In this document: piece after piece, positions 1 through 9,028 of the stretch
How positions within the stretch are numbered: the stretch's first letter is position 1
Layout: each line of letters starts with the position of its first letter
The notes under the pieces: model-generated
What the model was told of the DNA's origin: nothing
Database searches by the model: none
Seen by the model: only the letters and a program-made list of their open reading frames with translations
Assembly (NCBI RefSeq): GCF_009856295.1
Contig: NZ_WMEU01000004.1
Coordinates: 424,725-488,724 of the forward strand
Length of the DNA stretch: 64,000 nt
From: Pontibacillus yanchengensis
Lineage (GTDB): Bacteria; Bacillota; Bacilli; Bacillales; BH030062
Reading direction: 5' to 3'
Made by a program: the position numbers and the translations under genes

Positions 1-226
1 TAATCGCAAAGGATAATGGGAAGGTAGCATTGCCTCAGTCTATCTTACCAGAGCTGTGCTTGGGAATGAAACGTAACGTCATTTATTTCATAAAGATAAA
101 GAGGAGCTCGATTTTTCGAATGATATTATTTGAAAATCGCATCCTATTAATAGAAACTAGCCTTTCATACATATCATGCAACGTTTCAGGGCTAGCATAT
201 AGTTTGAAAGGGATGAAAGTAAGAGA

Positions 227-1255
227 ATGCATAATGATGAAATACGTAGTGATCTAAATCCTATATGTAACTCGCTATTCTTAAAGGAGAAGCAATTAAA
301 AGCTACATATTCAAACCAAGAAGCCATCCACAACATGAAGGAGTATATTTTACATTCTACAACTCCTTGTGAACTGCGTTATGGTTTAGAGTATCTGTAT
401 TTAAATGGATTTTTTCATGAGCTTCCCCAACTTATTGACATCAATCTTGCCTCAAGTTATGCAGTCAATCAACAGTGGGGATGGGTGTATCAACTATTAC
501 TAGAGCGTTATCGTGATCAGACTGATCCTAATGTTTTTTTAGCAAAAGTTGCAACCATACATCCTCTTGAAGATCATATGGCGTTTTTAAAAACGTTGAT
601 GCATATTTATGGAAACAATGCTCTTCATCGTTACAACGTATTTGGCTTGTATCTCGATGATATACAAGAATACCTCCGAAACATGGACAACAATTTCCTG
701 AAGGATTTATTTCAGTTTCGTGTCGATGAAGTTCTTTTTCACTATCATTGGAAACGAAATGAGTTAGTCATTTCACGTAAGTATGCATTTCGATTAATCA
801 ATCACTTTCATAATGATTATAAAGTAGGTCTCATTCACAATGTACTAGCCTATACCTATATATTTGAAAGCTATGAGCAAGCCATGTATCACGCTCAACA
901 AGCTTTGTACTTGTCACAAAACTGTCCATTCAAAGATTTAGAATACCTCGTTACACAAAATACAATCCCCTTTGTTTCCAGTATTCATGAAAAAGCAGAA
1001 GGTATCACATCAGAGGATAAGGGGGAAATTGCACACCTTGCTATTGCTAGAGGGGATGTAGAAGAAGCCATTCAATATTTACGTTCTTTCTCTAACCTTT
1101 CTCCATTTAAAGAATATTACTTAGGTAAAGCTGAACAAAATATGGATTTATTGCAGCGCTCTTACAATCGTTTTATTCAAGAGCAAAGTGATTATTTCTT
1201 TGCTCGACTCCCTTTAAATGAGATGCAGAAAATCAAGCGTAACTGTAAAAATTAG
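227..1255 (+). CDS. AimR-like peptide-receptor family protein, copy 1 (no HTH seen)
   Basis: A 342-residue all-helical protein resembling AimR, the receptor that reads the arbitrium peptide in SPbeta-group phages. Three blocks recur in the next two genes and in AimR: LEYLYLNGFF (about residue 54), YHWKRNEL (about 173) and DYFFARLPL near the C-terminus. SPbeta AimR has an N-terminal helix-turn-helix of roughly 40 residues; this protein starts after that region, and an in-frame TAG at 200-202 prevents extension upstream. So peptide binding is plausible, but DNA binding is not supported. The start ATG has only a weak ribosome site. It heads a same-strand trio of paralogues next to core genes, with no phage genes in view. 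Alternatively it belongs to a broader RRNPP/TPR regulator family. Confidence 0.72.
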   Translation: MHNDEIRSDLNPICNSLFLKEKQLKATYSNQEAIHNMKEYILHSTTPCELRYGLEYLYLNGFFHELPQLIDINLASSYAVNQQWGWVYQLLLERYRDQTDPNVFLAKVATIHPLEDHMAFLKTLMHIYGNNALHRYNVFGLYLDDIQEYLRNMDNNFLKDLFQFRVDEVLFHYHWKRNELVISRKYAFRLINHFHNDYKVGLIHNVLAYTYIFESYEQAMYHAQQALYLSQNCPFKDLEYLVTQNTIPFVSSIHEKAEGITSEDKGEIAHLAIARGDVEEAIQYLRSFSNLSPFKEYYLGKAEQNMDLLQRSYNRFIQEQSDYFFARLPLNEMQKIKRNCKN

Positions 1256-1393
1256 AATTAAATGTTTATTAATGGTAAAATGGTGTTTCTTGAGAATCGG
1301 TTTGTGTTGTGGCAAGCTATGTTAACATTAGTAGTATATTCAATGATGAAACTCTCGTCATGATTTTCTATTTTATGCTTTGGGGATGGTTTA

Positions 1394-2485
1394 ATGATTC
1401 AACCACAAAATAATAGCTCTACCTTTCAATGGCACCAGTGGACGGAACAAGATGCGCAACATGCGATTGCTCCTTTTTTGCAAGAAGGTTTCGAAGCCTC
1501 CCTTCACAACGTTCAACGTATGTTGTCTCTTCAATATGATTCTGAAACCACCGCCCAACTTATGAAAACATTATGTCTTGAAACGAATTCTGACTTGAAT
1601 CAACGCCATGCGCTAGAATATATGTATATGAACGCTTTCTTCCAAGAACTTTTGGATATGATTGAAAAAAATAAAGTATCCTCAAACCCAACCAACAGGC
1701 AGTGGGCCTATATATATGAACTGATCTGGAATCGAATTGCCAAGAAACCAGATCCTAATCTTACGCTACAAAAAATCAAAGAGCTTATACCTTTAGATGA
1801 AGGGTCCGAGGTACTTCAAACCTTTCTTATTCAATATAGCTACTTCGATTTATTAGCATATGGGGAGTTTGGAAACTACTATCAACGTTTAGTTGAACAA
1901 GTTAGTGGGATTGATTCCCCTTTTCTATCCTACTATTTTCAATTACGGTTAGAGGATTTTCAGTTTTACTATCATTGGAAGCGTAATGAGGTCATTATTG
2001 CTAGAAAGTATGCCTTTCGTGCTTTAAATAAAACCATGTCTCCTTTTAAAAAATGCCATCTTCAAATAGCGTTAGCAGAATCTTATTCCATCATTGATTA
2101 TGACCAGGCAATTTTTCATATGAATGAAGCTTTGAACATAGCAGATTACTATCAATTTGCCATTCGGGATGCGATAAGAACGAGATTTTATCCCTTTATT
2201 TCGGCTGTTCATAACAAAACGGAAGGATTGACAACAACAGACCTTCCAGAACAAGCACATCTTGCTGCAGCTCGGGGAGATGTTGGGAAAGTGCAGGAGA
2301 TCCTTGGGGATTGTGAAGAGCTAACGCCGTTTCAGGAATACTATTTAGGGTTAGCCACCCAAAGCGTTAGATTGCTCACAAACTCATATCGACGGTTAAT
2401 GAATGAGTATGGCGATTACTATTACGCAATGCTGCCATTCCAGGAACTTCAACGAATCAAAACACATAACACCATTACACTGTAG
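1394..2485 (+). CDS. AimR-like peptide-receptor family protein, copy 2 (no HTH seen)
   Basis: A 363-residue paralogue of the preceding gene, with the same landmarks: LEYMYMNAFF, FYYHWKRNEVIIARKYAF and the C-terminal DYYYAMLPFQELQRI. The N-terminus is about 20 residues longer than copy 1 and can be aligned with AimR from just after its helix-turn-helix, so the DNA-binding part again appears missing. It begins 138 bp after copy 1 and its stop codon is followed almost at once by copy 3, which suggests co-transcription and perhaps translational coupling. The function is unknown. By family it should be a TPR-fold protein that binds a short peptide or a protein partner in the cytoplasm; that is inference. 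Confidence 0.72.
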   Translation: MIQPQNNSSTFQWHQWTEQDAQHAIAPFLQEGFEASLHNVQRMLSLQYDSETTAQLMKTLCLETNSDLNQRHALEYMYMNAFFQELLDMIEKNKVSSNPTNRQWAYIYELIWNRIAKKPDPNLTLQKIKELIPLDEGSEVLQTFLIQYSYFDLLAYGEFGNYYQRLVEQVSGIDSPFLSYYFQLRLEDFQFYYHWKRNEVIIARKYAFRALNKTMSPFKKCHLQIALAESYSIIDYDQAIFHMNEALNIADYYQFAIRDAIRTRFYPFISAVHNKTEGLTTTDLPEQAHLAAARGDVGKVQEILGDCEELTPFQEYYLGLATQSVRLLTNSYRRLMNEYGDYYYAMLPFQELQRIKTHNTITL

Positions 2486-2494
2486 GTGGTTACG

Positions 2495-3586
2495 ATGACA
2501 AACCATGAACAAAACTTTATAGATGAGAATGAGCAGGTTACTCAACAGGATGACAACAAGTTAAAGCAAGTAACAAATGGGAAACTTGATATGCCTTTAT
2601 ATCACGTGAATAAAATTCTATTTGTGTTGTACGAAGAAAACCAAGCCCTTCATCTAGTGAGGCAGTATTGTTTTATGACAACGTGTGATGAGAATAAACG
2701 CATGGGTCTCGAATTCTTATATTGGAATGGCTTCTTTGAAGCGTTGCCTATTTTGATTGAGAAGAATTACCAATCTGAAAACCCCATCAATCAACAATGG
2801 GCTTGGATTTACGGTGTCATGTTGGATCGACTCAAAAATAGACCTGATCCATATGAGTACATGGAAAAGGTAAAGAAAAAAGGATTCATTGATGCAGACC
2901 TTCAATGTTTGTCTACTTTTCTAATGGTTTATGCGTATTTTGAATTGCATCAATTCGGAAAGCTGGGTACGTATCTGGAGCAAATCCAATCCCATTTAGA
3001 GCGAATGGAACAAAACTTTTTACAAGACATGTTTACCGATCGCTATTATGAACTCGTTTTTCAATATCATTGGCGTCGAAATGAACTATTGATCGGTCGT
3101 AAATTTGCCTATCATTTTATGAATCGATCTAATAATCTGTTCAAAAAGACACAGATGCACATCCAACTGGCGGAGACGTATGTATTTGAGAGCTATGAAC
3201 AGGCGATGTTTCATATTCAAGAAGCACGTTCCATTGCAAAACGACGAAATGACAGCTTTTCCATAAAACTTATCGAAAGCCGCACAATACCCTTTATAGC
3301 AGCAGTGAATGAAAAAGCAGAAGGCATCGTGACAACTTACCTTCCAGAAAAAGCACATGTGGCCATAGTAAACGGAGATGTGGAAACAGGCATAGCTATA
3401 TTAGAAAGCTTTGAAGAGCTCACCCCGTTTCAACAATATTACTTAGGCAAAGCCACCCAAAACAAACTATACCTTCAAAAAGCTCATGATCGTCTCTTAA
3501 ACGAACAAAGTGATTACTTTTTTGCAAGATTACCTTTGCGAGAATTACAAAAACTACAACAACATACCTACTATCAAAACGGCTAG
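2495..3586 (+). CDS. AimR-like peptide-receptor family protein, copy 3 (no HTH seen)
   Basis: A 363-residue third paralogue. The frame is open from a GTG at 2486, but the ATG at 2495 is better placed behind TAGGTGG, which overlaps the stop codon of copy 2. Landmarks are LEFLYWNGFF, FQYHWRRNELLIGRKFAY and SDYFFARLPLRELQKL. From about residue 30 on it aligns with AimR beginning just after the helix-turn-helix. The residues before that (many D, E, Q and N) look disordered rather than DNA-binding. The three copies differ enough in sequence to be old duplicates. A GAGAGCA repeat tract follows the stop codon and no rho-independent terminator is evident. Confidence 0.72.
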   Translation: MTNHEQNFIDENEQVTQQDDNKLKQVTNGKLDMPLYHVNKILFVLYEENQALHLVRQYCFMTTCDENKRMGLEFLYWNGFFEALPILIEKNYQSENPINQQWAWIYGVMLDRLKNRPDPYEYMEKVKKKGFIDADLQCLSTFLMVYAYFELHQFGKLGTYLEQIQSHLERMEQNFLQDMFTDRYYELVFQYHWRRNELLIGRKFAYHFMNRSNNLFKKTQMHIQLAETYVFESYEQAMFHIQEARSIAKRRNDSFSIKLIESRTIPFIAAVNEKAEGIVTTYLPEKAHVAIVNGDVETGIAILESFEELTPFQQYYLGKATQNKLYLQKAHDRLLNEQSDYFFARLPLRELQKLQQHTYYQNG

Positions 3587-3617
3587 CTGGAAATGGAGGC
3601 AAGTCGTTTTTTAATTT

Positions 3618-3690
3618 TTGGTTCTCTCTGGAGTGCGTTATGCTCTCTTCAAACCGACTTATGCTCTCCCCATCACCTCATGCCCCCTTA
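3618..3690. repeat. Short GAGAGCA-type phased repeat tract
   Basis: Reads on the plus strand as TTATGCTCTC words; the GC of TGCTCTC falls at 3642 and 3663, 21 bp apart, with degenerate neighbours at about 3621 and 3682. It is the same word and spacing as the long tracts near 37.2-37.5 kb and 53.1-53.2 kb. The rest of the gap 3587-3824 shows no gene I can support. Confidence 0.55.
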
Positions 3691-3824
3691 CCTACTGTTT
3701 TCACCAATTCATCTCAACTTCAACTCTTCAATATTATACCTTGATTATTGAATAATTTATGTCTTCGATTTAATCAACTAAAGGAAAAACCAGCATTTAC
3801 AAGCTACTACCTAACCTCCATCTA

Positions 3825-3853
3825 TTGTATTTTTGACGTGGAATTCTTATAAT
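3825..3853 (+). promoter_or_regulatory. SigA-type promoter for ywiB-argS
   Basis: TTGTAT at 3825-3830, a 17-bp spacer and a perfect TATAAT at 3848-3853, about 55 bp upstream of the ywiB start. It is the only good promoter in the gap after the AimR-like trio, so ywiB-argS is probably an independent transcription unit. Confidence 0.65.
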
Positions 3854-3908
3854 GGTTAAGTTAAGGACATTGTACGTTTGCAAATCGTAAAAAGAGGTGA
3901 CATCCGAA

Positions 3909-4349
3909 TTGTCAGATGAACGCACGCCGATACAGGTTAAATTGGTGACGGAAATTAAAAACCAAGACCATACAGATGAGATTGTTGTAGAAGAATCAGG
4001 GGATTTTATTCATAAAGGCAATGCCTACATTTTGCGCTTTACAGAGCATCATGATGAAGAACAACCTATTGATAATTTAGTCACGATTCATCCGGACAAA
4101 GTGATCGTACGTCGGACCGGCCCCGTTCGTATGAATCAAGTGTTCCGCGAGAATGCCATAACAGAAAATGTGTACTACCATCCTTATGGTAAATTTCATA
4201 TGCAAACCACCACGAAATCTATTACGCTTGAGGAATCTTCCGATCAGATAAAGGGTAAGCTGATGATCAGCTATGATTTAGAAATGAATGGACAGGACAA
4301 GCAAGGGCATCGTTTATCACTACGTTATAACGAGGAGGGCCAATCATGA
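3909..4349 (+). CDS. ywiB: DUF1934 family protein YwiB
   Basis: A 146-residue small beta-barrel protein of the DUF1934/YwiB family, whose biochemical role is not known to me. Family signs include the [12 protein letters not shown] stretch, the TTTKSI block and the C-terminal alternating strands. The frame extends up to a GTG at 3897, but that codon lies inside the ribosome site AAAGAGGTG; the TTG at 3909, nine bases further on, is the better start. The gene overlaps argS by the ATGA arrangement at 4346-4349, so translation is coupled, as in B. subtilis where ywiB precedes argS. A lipocalin-like ligand-binding role has been proposed for the fold but cannot be judged from sequence. Confidence 0.88.
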   Translation: MSDERTPIQVKLVTEIKNQDHTDEIVVEESGDFIHKGNAYILRFTEHHDEEQPIDNLVTIHPDKVIVRRTGPVRMNQVFRENAITENVYYHPYGKFHMQTTTKSITLEESSDQIKGKLMISYDLEMNGQDKQGHRLSLRYNEEGQS

Positions 4350-6016
4350 ATATCGTAGAACAAACAGAACAAAGGCTGAAGGATGAAATTATCCAAGCCG
4401 TCTTAAAAGCTGAATTGGCAACAGAAAGCCAGTTACCACCAGTAGTTTTAGAACAACCGAAAGATAAAAATCACGGCGACTATGCCACTAATATGGCCAT
4501 GCAGCTAGCGAAAATAGCTAAAAAAGCACCTCGCCAAATTGCGGAGGATATTGTTGCACACTTTGATACATCCAAAGCGTCCATTGATAAAATGGAAATT
4601 GCCGGACCTGGATTTATTAACTTTTTCATGGACAATCAATACCTTACAAACCTAGTACCGACCATCCTAAAAGCTGGCGAAAGCTACGGTTCTAGCATGG
4701 TTGGAAATGGCCACAAGGTACAGGTAGAGTTTGTATCTGCGAATCCAACAGGGGTGCTTCACCTTGGACACGCTCGTGGAGCTTCTGTTGGGGATGCAAT
4801 GTGCAACATTATGGCAAAAGCAGGCTATGATGTAGCCCGAGAATACTATATTAATGATGCAGGAAATCAGATTAATAACCTGGCTACTTCTGTTGAAGCT
4901 CGTTATATGCAAGCACTTGGTGATGATTTCCCGATGCCTGAGGATGGCTATCATGGGAAGGATATTATTGAGCTTGGCGAAAAACTCGTAGAAGAGTATG
5001 GGGACGAGTGGAAGCATAAATCAGAAGATGAACGTCTATCTTTCTTCCGTGACTACGGCTTGAAGTATGAACTGAAGAAGATTGAACAAGATCTAGAAGA
5101 GTACCGCGTTCCGTTTGACCATTGGTTCTCTGAGACATCCTTATACAATGAGGGCAAAGTAGAAGCCATCGTTGAAACGCTTCGTGATAAAGGTTATGTC
5201 TATGAGCAGGACGGCGCAACATGGTTCCGTTCAACGGACTTTGGCGACGATAAAGATCGCGTGCTCATCAAGAATGATGATACGTACACGTACCTGACAC
5301 CAGATATCGCCTATCACAAAAATAAGCTAGACCGTGGTTTCGAAACGCTAATCAATATCTGGGGAGCCGACCACCATGGCTATATCCCACGTATGAAGGC
5401 TGCAATCCAGGCTCTAGGTTATGATGAAGATACGCTAAAAGTTGAGATTATTCAAATGGTCAACCTATTCCAGGATGGCGAAAAAGTGAAAATGAGTAAG
5501 CGTACAGGTAAAGCCGTTACGCTACGCGAATTGATGGAAGAGGTCGGCATCGATGCGATGCGCTATTTCTTCGTTATGCGTTCCAGTGACTCTCATTTAG
5601 ATTTTGATATGGACTTAGCGAAATCTGAATCAAATGACAACCCTGTCTTTTATGTACAATATGCACACGCGCGTATTTGCACGATGCTTCGTCAGGCAAG
5701 TGAAAAAGGGTTCGAACTTACCGAAGCCATTGATCCTTCTCACTTGAATTCTGAAAAAGAAGAAGCACTTCTGAAGCGTTTAGGAGACTTCCCGCAAACC
5801 GTTGCAGACGCAGCACAAAAACGCACACCACACCGCGTGACGCAATATGTGTTCGACCTAGCATCTGATTTGCATAGTTTCTACAACGCAGAAAAAGTAG
5901 TCGACGAAAACCAGCCAGAACGCACGAAAGCACGTGTAGCTTTAATGGAAGCGACAAGACAAACACTTCAAAATGCACTGAAATTAATTGGCGTATCTGC
6001 CCCAGAACGCATGTAA
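4346..6016 (+). CDS. argS: Arginyl-tRNA synthetase
   Basis: Class I aminoacyl-tRNA synthetase that charges tRNA(Arg) with arginine in the cytoplasm; 556 residues, the usual length. It has an N-terminal Arg-tRNA-synthetase additional domain, the HIGH-type motif HLGHARG at about residue 138, the KMSKR motif ([10 protein letters not shown]) near residue 381, and a C-terminal helical anticodon-binding (DALR) domain with FYVQYAHAR at its entry. The ATG overlaps the stop of ywiB and sits behind GAGGAGGGCC. No T-box leader is visible upstream; expression seems to depend on the ywiB promoter. A strong terminator follows. Confidence 0.98.
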   Translation: MNIVEQTEQRLKDEIIQAVLKAELATESQLPPVVLEQPKDKNHGDYATNMAMQLAKIAKKAPRQIAEDIVAHFDTSKASIDKMEIAGPGFINFFMDNQYLTNLVPTILKAGESYGSSMVGNGHKVQVEFVSANPTGVLHLGHARGASVGDAMCNIMAKAGYDVAREYYINDAGNQINNLATSVEARYMQALGDDFPMPEDGYHGKDIIELGEKLVEEYGDEWKHKSEDERLSFFRDYGLKYELKKIEQDLEEYRVPFDHWFSETSLYNEGKVEAIVETLRDKGYVYEQDGATWFRSTDFGDDKDRVLIKNDDTYTYLTPDIAYHKNKLDRGFETLINIWGADHHGYIPRMKAAIQALGYDEDTLKVEIIQMVNLFQDGEKVKMSKRTGKAVTLRELMEEVGIDAMRYFFVMRSSDSHLDFDMDLAKSESNDNPVFYVQYAHARICTMLRQASEKGFELTEAIDPSHLNSEKEEALLKRLGDFPQTVADAAQKRTPHRVTQYVFDLASDLHSFYNAEKVVDENQPERTKARVALMEATRQTLQNALKLIGVSAPERM

Positions 6017-6026
6017 AAGAATGAAG

Positions 6027-6056
6027 CTCCCAGCACGGACGGTGCTGGGAGTGTTT
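6027..6056 (+). terminator. Rho-independent terminator of argS
   Basis: A perfect 10-bp stem CTCCCAGCAC/GTGCTGGGAG (6027-6036 with 6042-6051) with a 5-base loop, followed by TGTTTT, directly after the argS stop. Confidence 0.9.
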
Positions 6057-6089
6057 TGTGCTGTTGGATATCTAGAGTGGAATTTTGGC

Positions 6090-6142
6090 TTTGGAGCGAC
6101 TTTCTGAGGATATGGGCGAGAATTGAAAAATAGGAGCGAGCC
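6090..6142. repeat. GGAGCGA-type phased repeat tract
   Basis: Three GGAGCGA-like words with GCGA at 6096, 6116 and 6136, that is, spaced 20 bp. The words are joined by AT-rich filler. It lies between the argS terminator and the XapX gene and encodes nothing convincing. Confidence 0.6.
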
Positions 6143-6229
6143 TCCTTATTTCCATGAAAAATATTTATGATAGTTGTGAAATCGCATACAATAATAGGTG
6201 GACGTTACATAGAAAGAGGAGGTAACAAA

Positions 6230-6409
6230 GTGAAAACAATCATTTTAGCACTTATAACAGGATTTATAGTAGGATTTGTGTTTGCATTATTTAAATTACC
6301 CATCCCAGCTCCGCCGGCGCTTGCAGGTGTGATGGGGATTGTCGGGATTTATGCTGGGTTCAAAGTATATAGTATGGTTTCACCAATGCTAGAGTCGATG
6401 TTCAAATAA
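6230..6409 (+). CDS. XapX domain small membrane protein
   Basis: A 59-residue protein with two predicted membrane helices (residues about 2-20 and 30-50) around a proline-rich turn PIPAPPALAG, which is the signature of the XapX (DUF1427) family. The function of the family is not established. The start is GTG at 6230 behind a strong AAAGAGGAGG; an upstream ATG in the same frame at 6167 has no ribosome site and would add non-conserved residues. It ends three bases before the stop of the convergent uvsE gene, so the two transcripts may overlap. Confidence 0.85.
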   Translation: MKTIILALITGFIVGFVFALFKLPIPAPPALAGVMGIVGIYAGFKVYSMVSPMLESMFK

Positions 6410-6412
6410 AGG

Positions 6413-7366
6413 TTAAAAATCGATTTCGCCACCAGCGATTCGTTTTACACCACGAATAGAGGCCAGCTCTTCTACAAGTTGTAGGAGTGCTAGGTCTTTT
6501 TCTTTTGCTTCAATCATGACATCCAGAATGTCCGTTTTTTGTTTGCATGCCTTTAAAAAGGGGAGAGCAAACTGGAGATCAATGCGGTCCGCGTGACTTC
6601 GGTATTCCTTGTCGTTTTTAGGGGAGGATAGATGTACTTTTGGTGGATAACCGGTGTAATCCCATGTGTTAAAAAGTCGTTTCAACAGCTCTTCATAAGG
6701 GACTTCGCTTGGATTCGCTTGCTCATGATGATAATCAAACATAACTGGAATCCCCTTATCCTCCGCAACTTGCAGGGTTTCTTCGCTCGTGTACGTTTTA
6801 TCATCATTTTCGATTGTCATCCGTGCTTTCACTTCCTCAGGCATCTGGTGGATTTGGTTTTTAAAACGTTCGATTGCCGAGGTTTTATCTCCGTAAGCAC
6901 CTCCTATATGAATATTGATAAACCCTTCATCTTCAAGCCCCATTGCTTCGAGCATTTGATAGTGATACATCATATCACGTACTGAATTTTCGGTGACATG
7001 CTGTTTATCGCTTGTGAACACCGTAAATTGGTTAGGGTGAAAACTAATACGCAGTTGCCCTTCTTTAACAATATGCCCAATCTCTTCCCAATGCTCTCTA
7101 AAAGGAGTTTGAAAGTCCCATAGTACTTCTGGATGCGTTGCAAGCGGTACGATAGAAGAAGATAAGCGATAGAGTGGAATCTGGGCAGCCCGATTAAACA
7201 ATAAAGCTCGTTTCGTATTATATAGATTGGCCAGTGTCACTTCCCGCAACTTTTCTTCTCGTTCCACCTTGCTTAATTGCTTATATCGTTTGAATGTTAG
7301 CGTTCTGGCAGGTACCGCCTCCCACAGCGAAAGGGTGTGTGAGACGTAGCCAAATCGAATTCTCAT
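6413..7366 (-). CDS. uvsE: UV damage endonuclease UvsE
   Basis: A 317-residue TIM-barrel endonuclease of the UvsE/UVDE family (B. subtilis YwjD), which nicks DNA 5' of UV photoproducts and other lesions and starts repair independently of UvrABC. Visible family features are the N-terminal MRIRFGYVS, SFHPNQF with a metal-binding histidine, NIHIGGAYG, TIENDDK and the FDYHHEQANP metal site. It starts at ATG 7366 with AAAGGAGT ahead. It is followed downstream on the same strand by nothing recognisable, and lies just after clsB-like, as ywjE and ywjD do in B. subtilis, though here a repeat-containing gap of 239 bp separates them. Confidence 0.96.
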   Translation of the reverse strand: MRIRFGYVSHTLSLWEAVPARTLTFKRYKQLSKVEREEKLREVTLANLYNTKRALLFNRAAQIPLYRLSSSIVPLATHPEVLWDFQTPFREHWEEIGHIVKEGQLRISFHPNQFTVFTSDKQHVTENSVRDMMYHYQMLEAMGLEDEGFINIHIGGAYGDKTSAIERFKNQIHQMPEEVKARMTIENDDKTYTSEETLQVAEDKGIPVMFDYHHEQANPSEVPYEELLKRLFNTWDYTGYPPKVHLSSPKNDKEYRSHADRIDLQFALPFLKACKQKTDILDVMIEAKEKDLALLQLVEELASIRGVKRIAGGEIDF

Positions 7367-7519
7367 ATTCTTACTCCTTTAATCATGGCTTGATGAATGA
7401 TGCTTAGTGTTAAAAAATAAGCTTTTATGTTCTAAAATCTGTACAAGGATGAAACCTTCCATGCCTAATAAGGTTTTAGGAGTCAGGGGAATCGGCCTTG
7501 TTATGAGTGGCTTTTTCGA

Positions 7520-7575
7520 TATAGGGTCGAGAATTGGAAATAAGAGCGACAATACCGATATATGAGCGAGCCGCC
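7520..7575. repeat. GGAGCGA-type phased repeat tract
   Basis: Degenerate words GGGTCGAG, AGAGCGAC and TGAGCGAG with the CGA at 7528, 7547 and 7567 (19 and 20 bp apart). It lies between uvsE and the cardiolipin synthase gene. A 74-codon open frame across it on the minus strand is an artefact of this sequence. Confidence 0.55.
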
Positions 7576-7605
7576 TCCAATCGGACCGGTCTCGCCAGCC
7601 CAAAC

Positions 7606-8799
7606 TTATAACAAAGGACGGACCAAATAAGCTAATCCTATTCTTATTTTTGTGCCTAAATTGAATAATTGGGTGTAGTGGTCATCAAATGGTTGGCTAT
7701 CTTGGACATCACGTAAGTAAGCTAAGCGCAAGTCCATGACAAAACGTTTGTTAAAGATAAGCGTATTGACCTCTTTGTTTAAGAACAAACTTCTTCGATC
7801 AAAATTGGCTGTTCCAATGTCGCATAGCTCTTGATCAATGATGATAACCTTTGCATGATAAAAGCCTAAATCAAAAAAGTATACTTCGCCGCCAGCTTTA
7901 CGAACTCTGGATAAGTATGGAAGGCCAGCTTCTTTGACAAAAAGGTGGTCGGCTTTCATAGGAACAATCACTTTCACATCCACACCACGGTCCATTGCAC
8001 TGAGTAAGGCCTTCATCAAACGTTCGCTTGGGATGAAGTAAGGAGTTCCAATGAAAATTTCGTCTTGAGCTTGTTGGATCAAGGTCATAAATACATCTTC
8101 CAGTTGCCCTCCATCAGTAGAAGTAATCTCTACTTCTTTACTCCCTTCTGAGGTAGGTTCTGGGATGTGATCATAGGATTCACCAGTATTTAAATACCAA
8201 TCATCAAAGAATGTGATTTGCAAATCTTTTACGACATCTCCGATGAGGCGTAAATGGTAATCGCGCCAGTTACCTAGTTCTGCATCACGTCCTAGATACT
8301 CTTGCCCCATATTAAAGCCACCTACATATCCTATTTCATCATCAATGATTGTGATTTTACGGTGGTTTCTCCTTTGAATCCGGTAATATAGAAAAGGAAA
8401 TTTCGGAGTAGAAGAAAAAGTAAACTCTATTCCTGCTTGTTCCAACTGTTTTACCGTCGCTTTGTTAATGCGGAAACTTCCAATTCGATCGACCATCAAC
8501 CGGACTCGAAGGCCTTCTTGAGCCTTTTTCTTTAACAATTCAAGAAGCTCATGGCTTATATCATCATCTTTCACGATGAAGAACATGACATTGATTTGCT
8601 TTTTGGCATGACGGAGATCGTCAAATAAATCAGTGAACAACTGATCACCGTTCGTGTACAAGTTATAATCGCCCGTTGTAGGTTCGAAGTCTAAAAATCG
8701 AAGGTTCTTGATATGATTTCGTTTTCCTAATTGATAATCCAAGAAAAGTAGACATGAAATGAAAAAAATAATCGATATAATTACAATTAGTGCGTACAA
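7606..8799 (-). CDS. Cardiolipin synthase-like phospholipase D family protein (YwjE type)
   Basis: A 397-residue membrane-anchored enzyme with two PLD/HKD motifs: HRK at residue 146-148 with D153 and HAK at 315-317 with D322, the second followed by GTANFDRRS. One N-terminal membrane helix (about 2-20) precedes the catalytic half-domains, shorter than ClsA which usually has two helices. By family it condenses phosphatidylglycerol to cardiolipin on the inner face of the membrane. It matches B. subtilis ywjE in position between fadF and uvsE. The start is TTG at 8799 with AAGGAG about ten bases before it. Transcribed divergently from fadF. Confidence 0.92.
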   Translation of the reverse strand: MYALIVIISIIFFISCLLFLDYQLGKRNHIKNLRFLDFEPTTGDYNLYTNGDQLFTDLFDDLRHAKKQINVMFFIVKDDDISHELLELLKKKAQEGLRVRLMVDRIGSFRINKATVKQLEQAGIEFTFSSTPKFPFLYYRIQRRNHRKITIIDDEIGYVGGFNMGQEYLGRDAELGNWRDYHLRLIGDVVKDLQITFFDDWYLNTGESYDHIPEPTSEGSKEVEITSTDGGQLEDVFMTLIQQAQDEIFIGTPYFIPSERLMKALLSAMDRGVDVKVIVPMKADHLFVKEAGLPYLSRVRKAGGEVYFFDLGFYHAKVIIIDQELCDIGTANFDRRSLFLNKEVNTLIFNKRFVMDLRLAYLRDVQDSQPFDDHYTQLFNLGTKIRIGLAYLVRPLL

Positions 8800-8903
8800 A
8801 TGACAGCGTCTCCTTCCGCGTTATAAGAACCTTTTTAAAGATATACTCTAGTAGCATTCCCTGAATTGGATAATTATCAACATGAAATTATCTAGGAAAG
8901 TTG

Positions 8904-8932
8904 TTGACTGAATGTTCATTCATTATTAATAT
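8904..8932 (+). promoter_or_regulatory. fadF promoter with palindromic operator
   Basis: TTGACT at 8904-8909, a 17-bp spacer and TAATAT at 8927-8932 form a good SigA promoter. The spacer holds a perfect 14-bp palindrome TGAATGTTCATTCA (8909-8922), a typical site for a TetR-family repressor. The half-sites are those of the B. subtilis FadR box, but they are separated by 2 rather than 6 bases, so another regulator, for example the TetR protein at 16897-17514, may be the one that binds. Confidence 0.7.
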
Positions 8933-9028
8933 TAAAGTATAGAATTCAGAAAATTTTTGTTGGTTTTATGATTTTTAGGTAGGAGGTACGGAAAGGTTTA
9001 AGTATAGAAATATGGAGGGGGAAGGAAG

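Noticed and set aside
3593..3750. Short frame after the third AimR-like gene as a possible signalling peptide
   Set aside because: About 50 codons made largely of the repeat tract; no conserved peptide pattern and no proper ribosome site.
3854..4345. T-box leader for argS
   Set aside because: No specifier stem or T-box sequence upstream; ywiB is directly coupled to argS.
7379..7603. 74-codon minus-strand frame
   Set aside because: Runs through the GGAGCGA tract; no ribosome site, no recognisable protein features.
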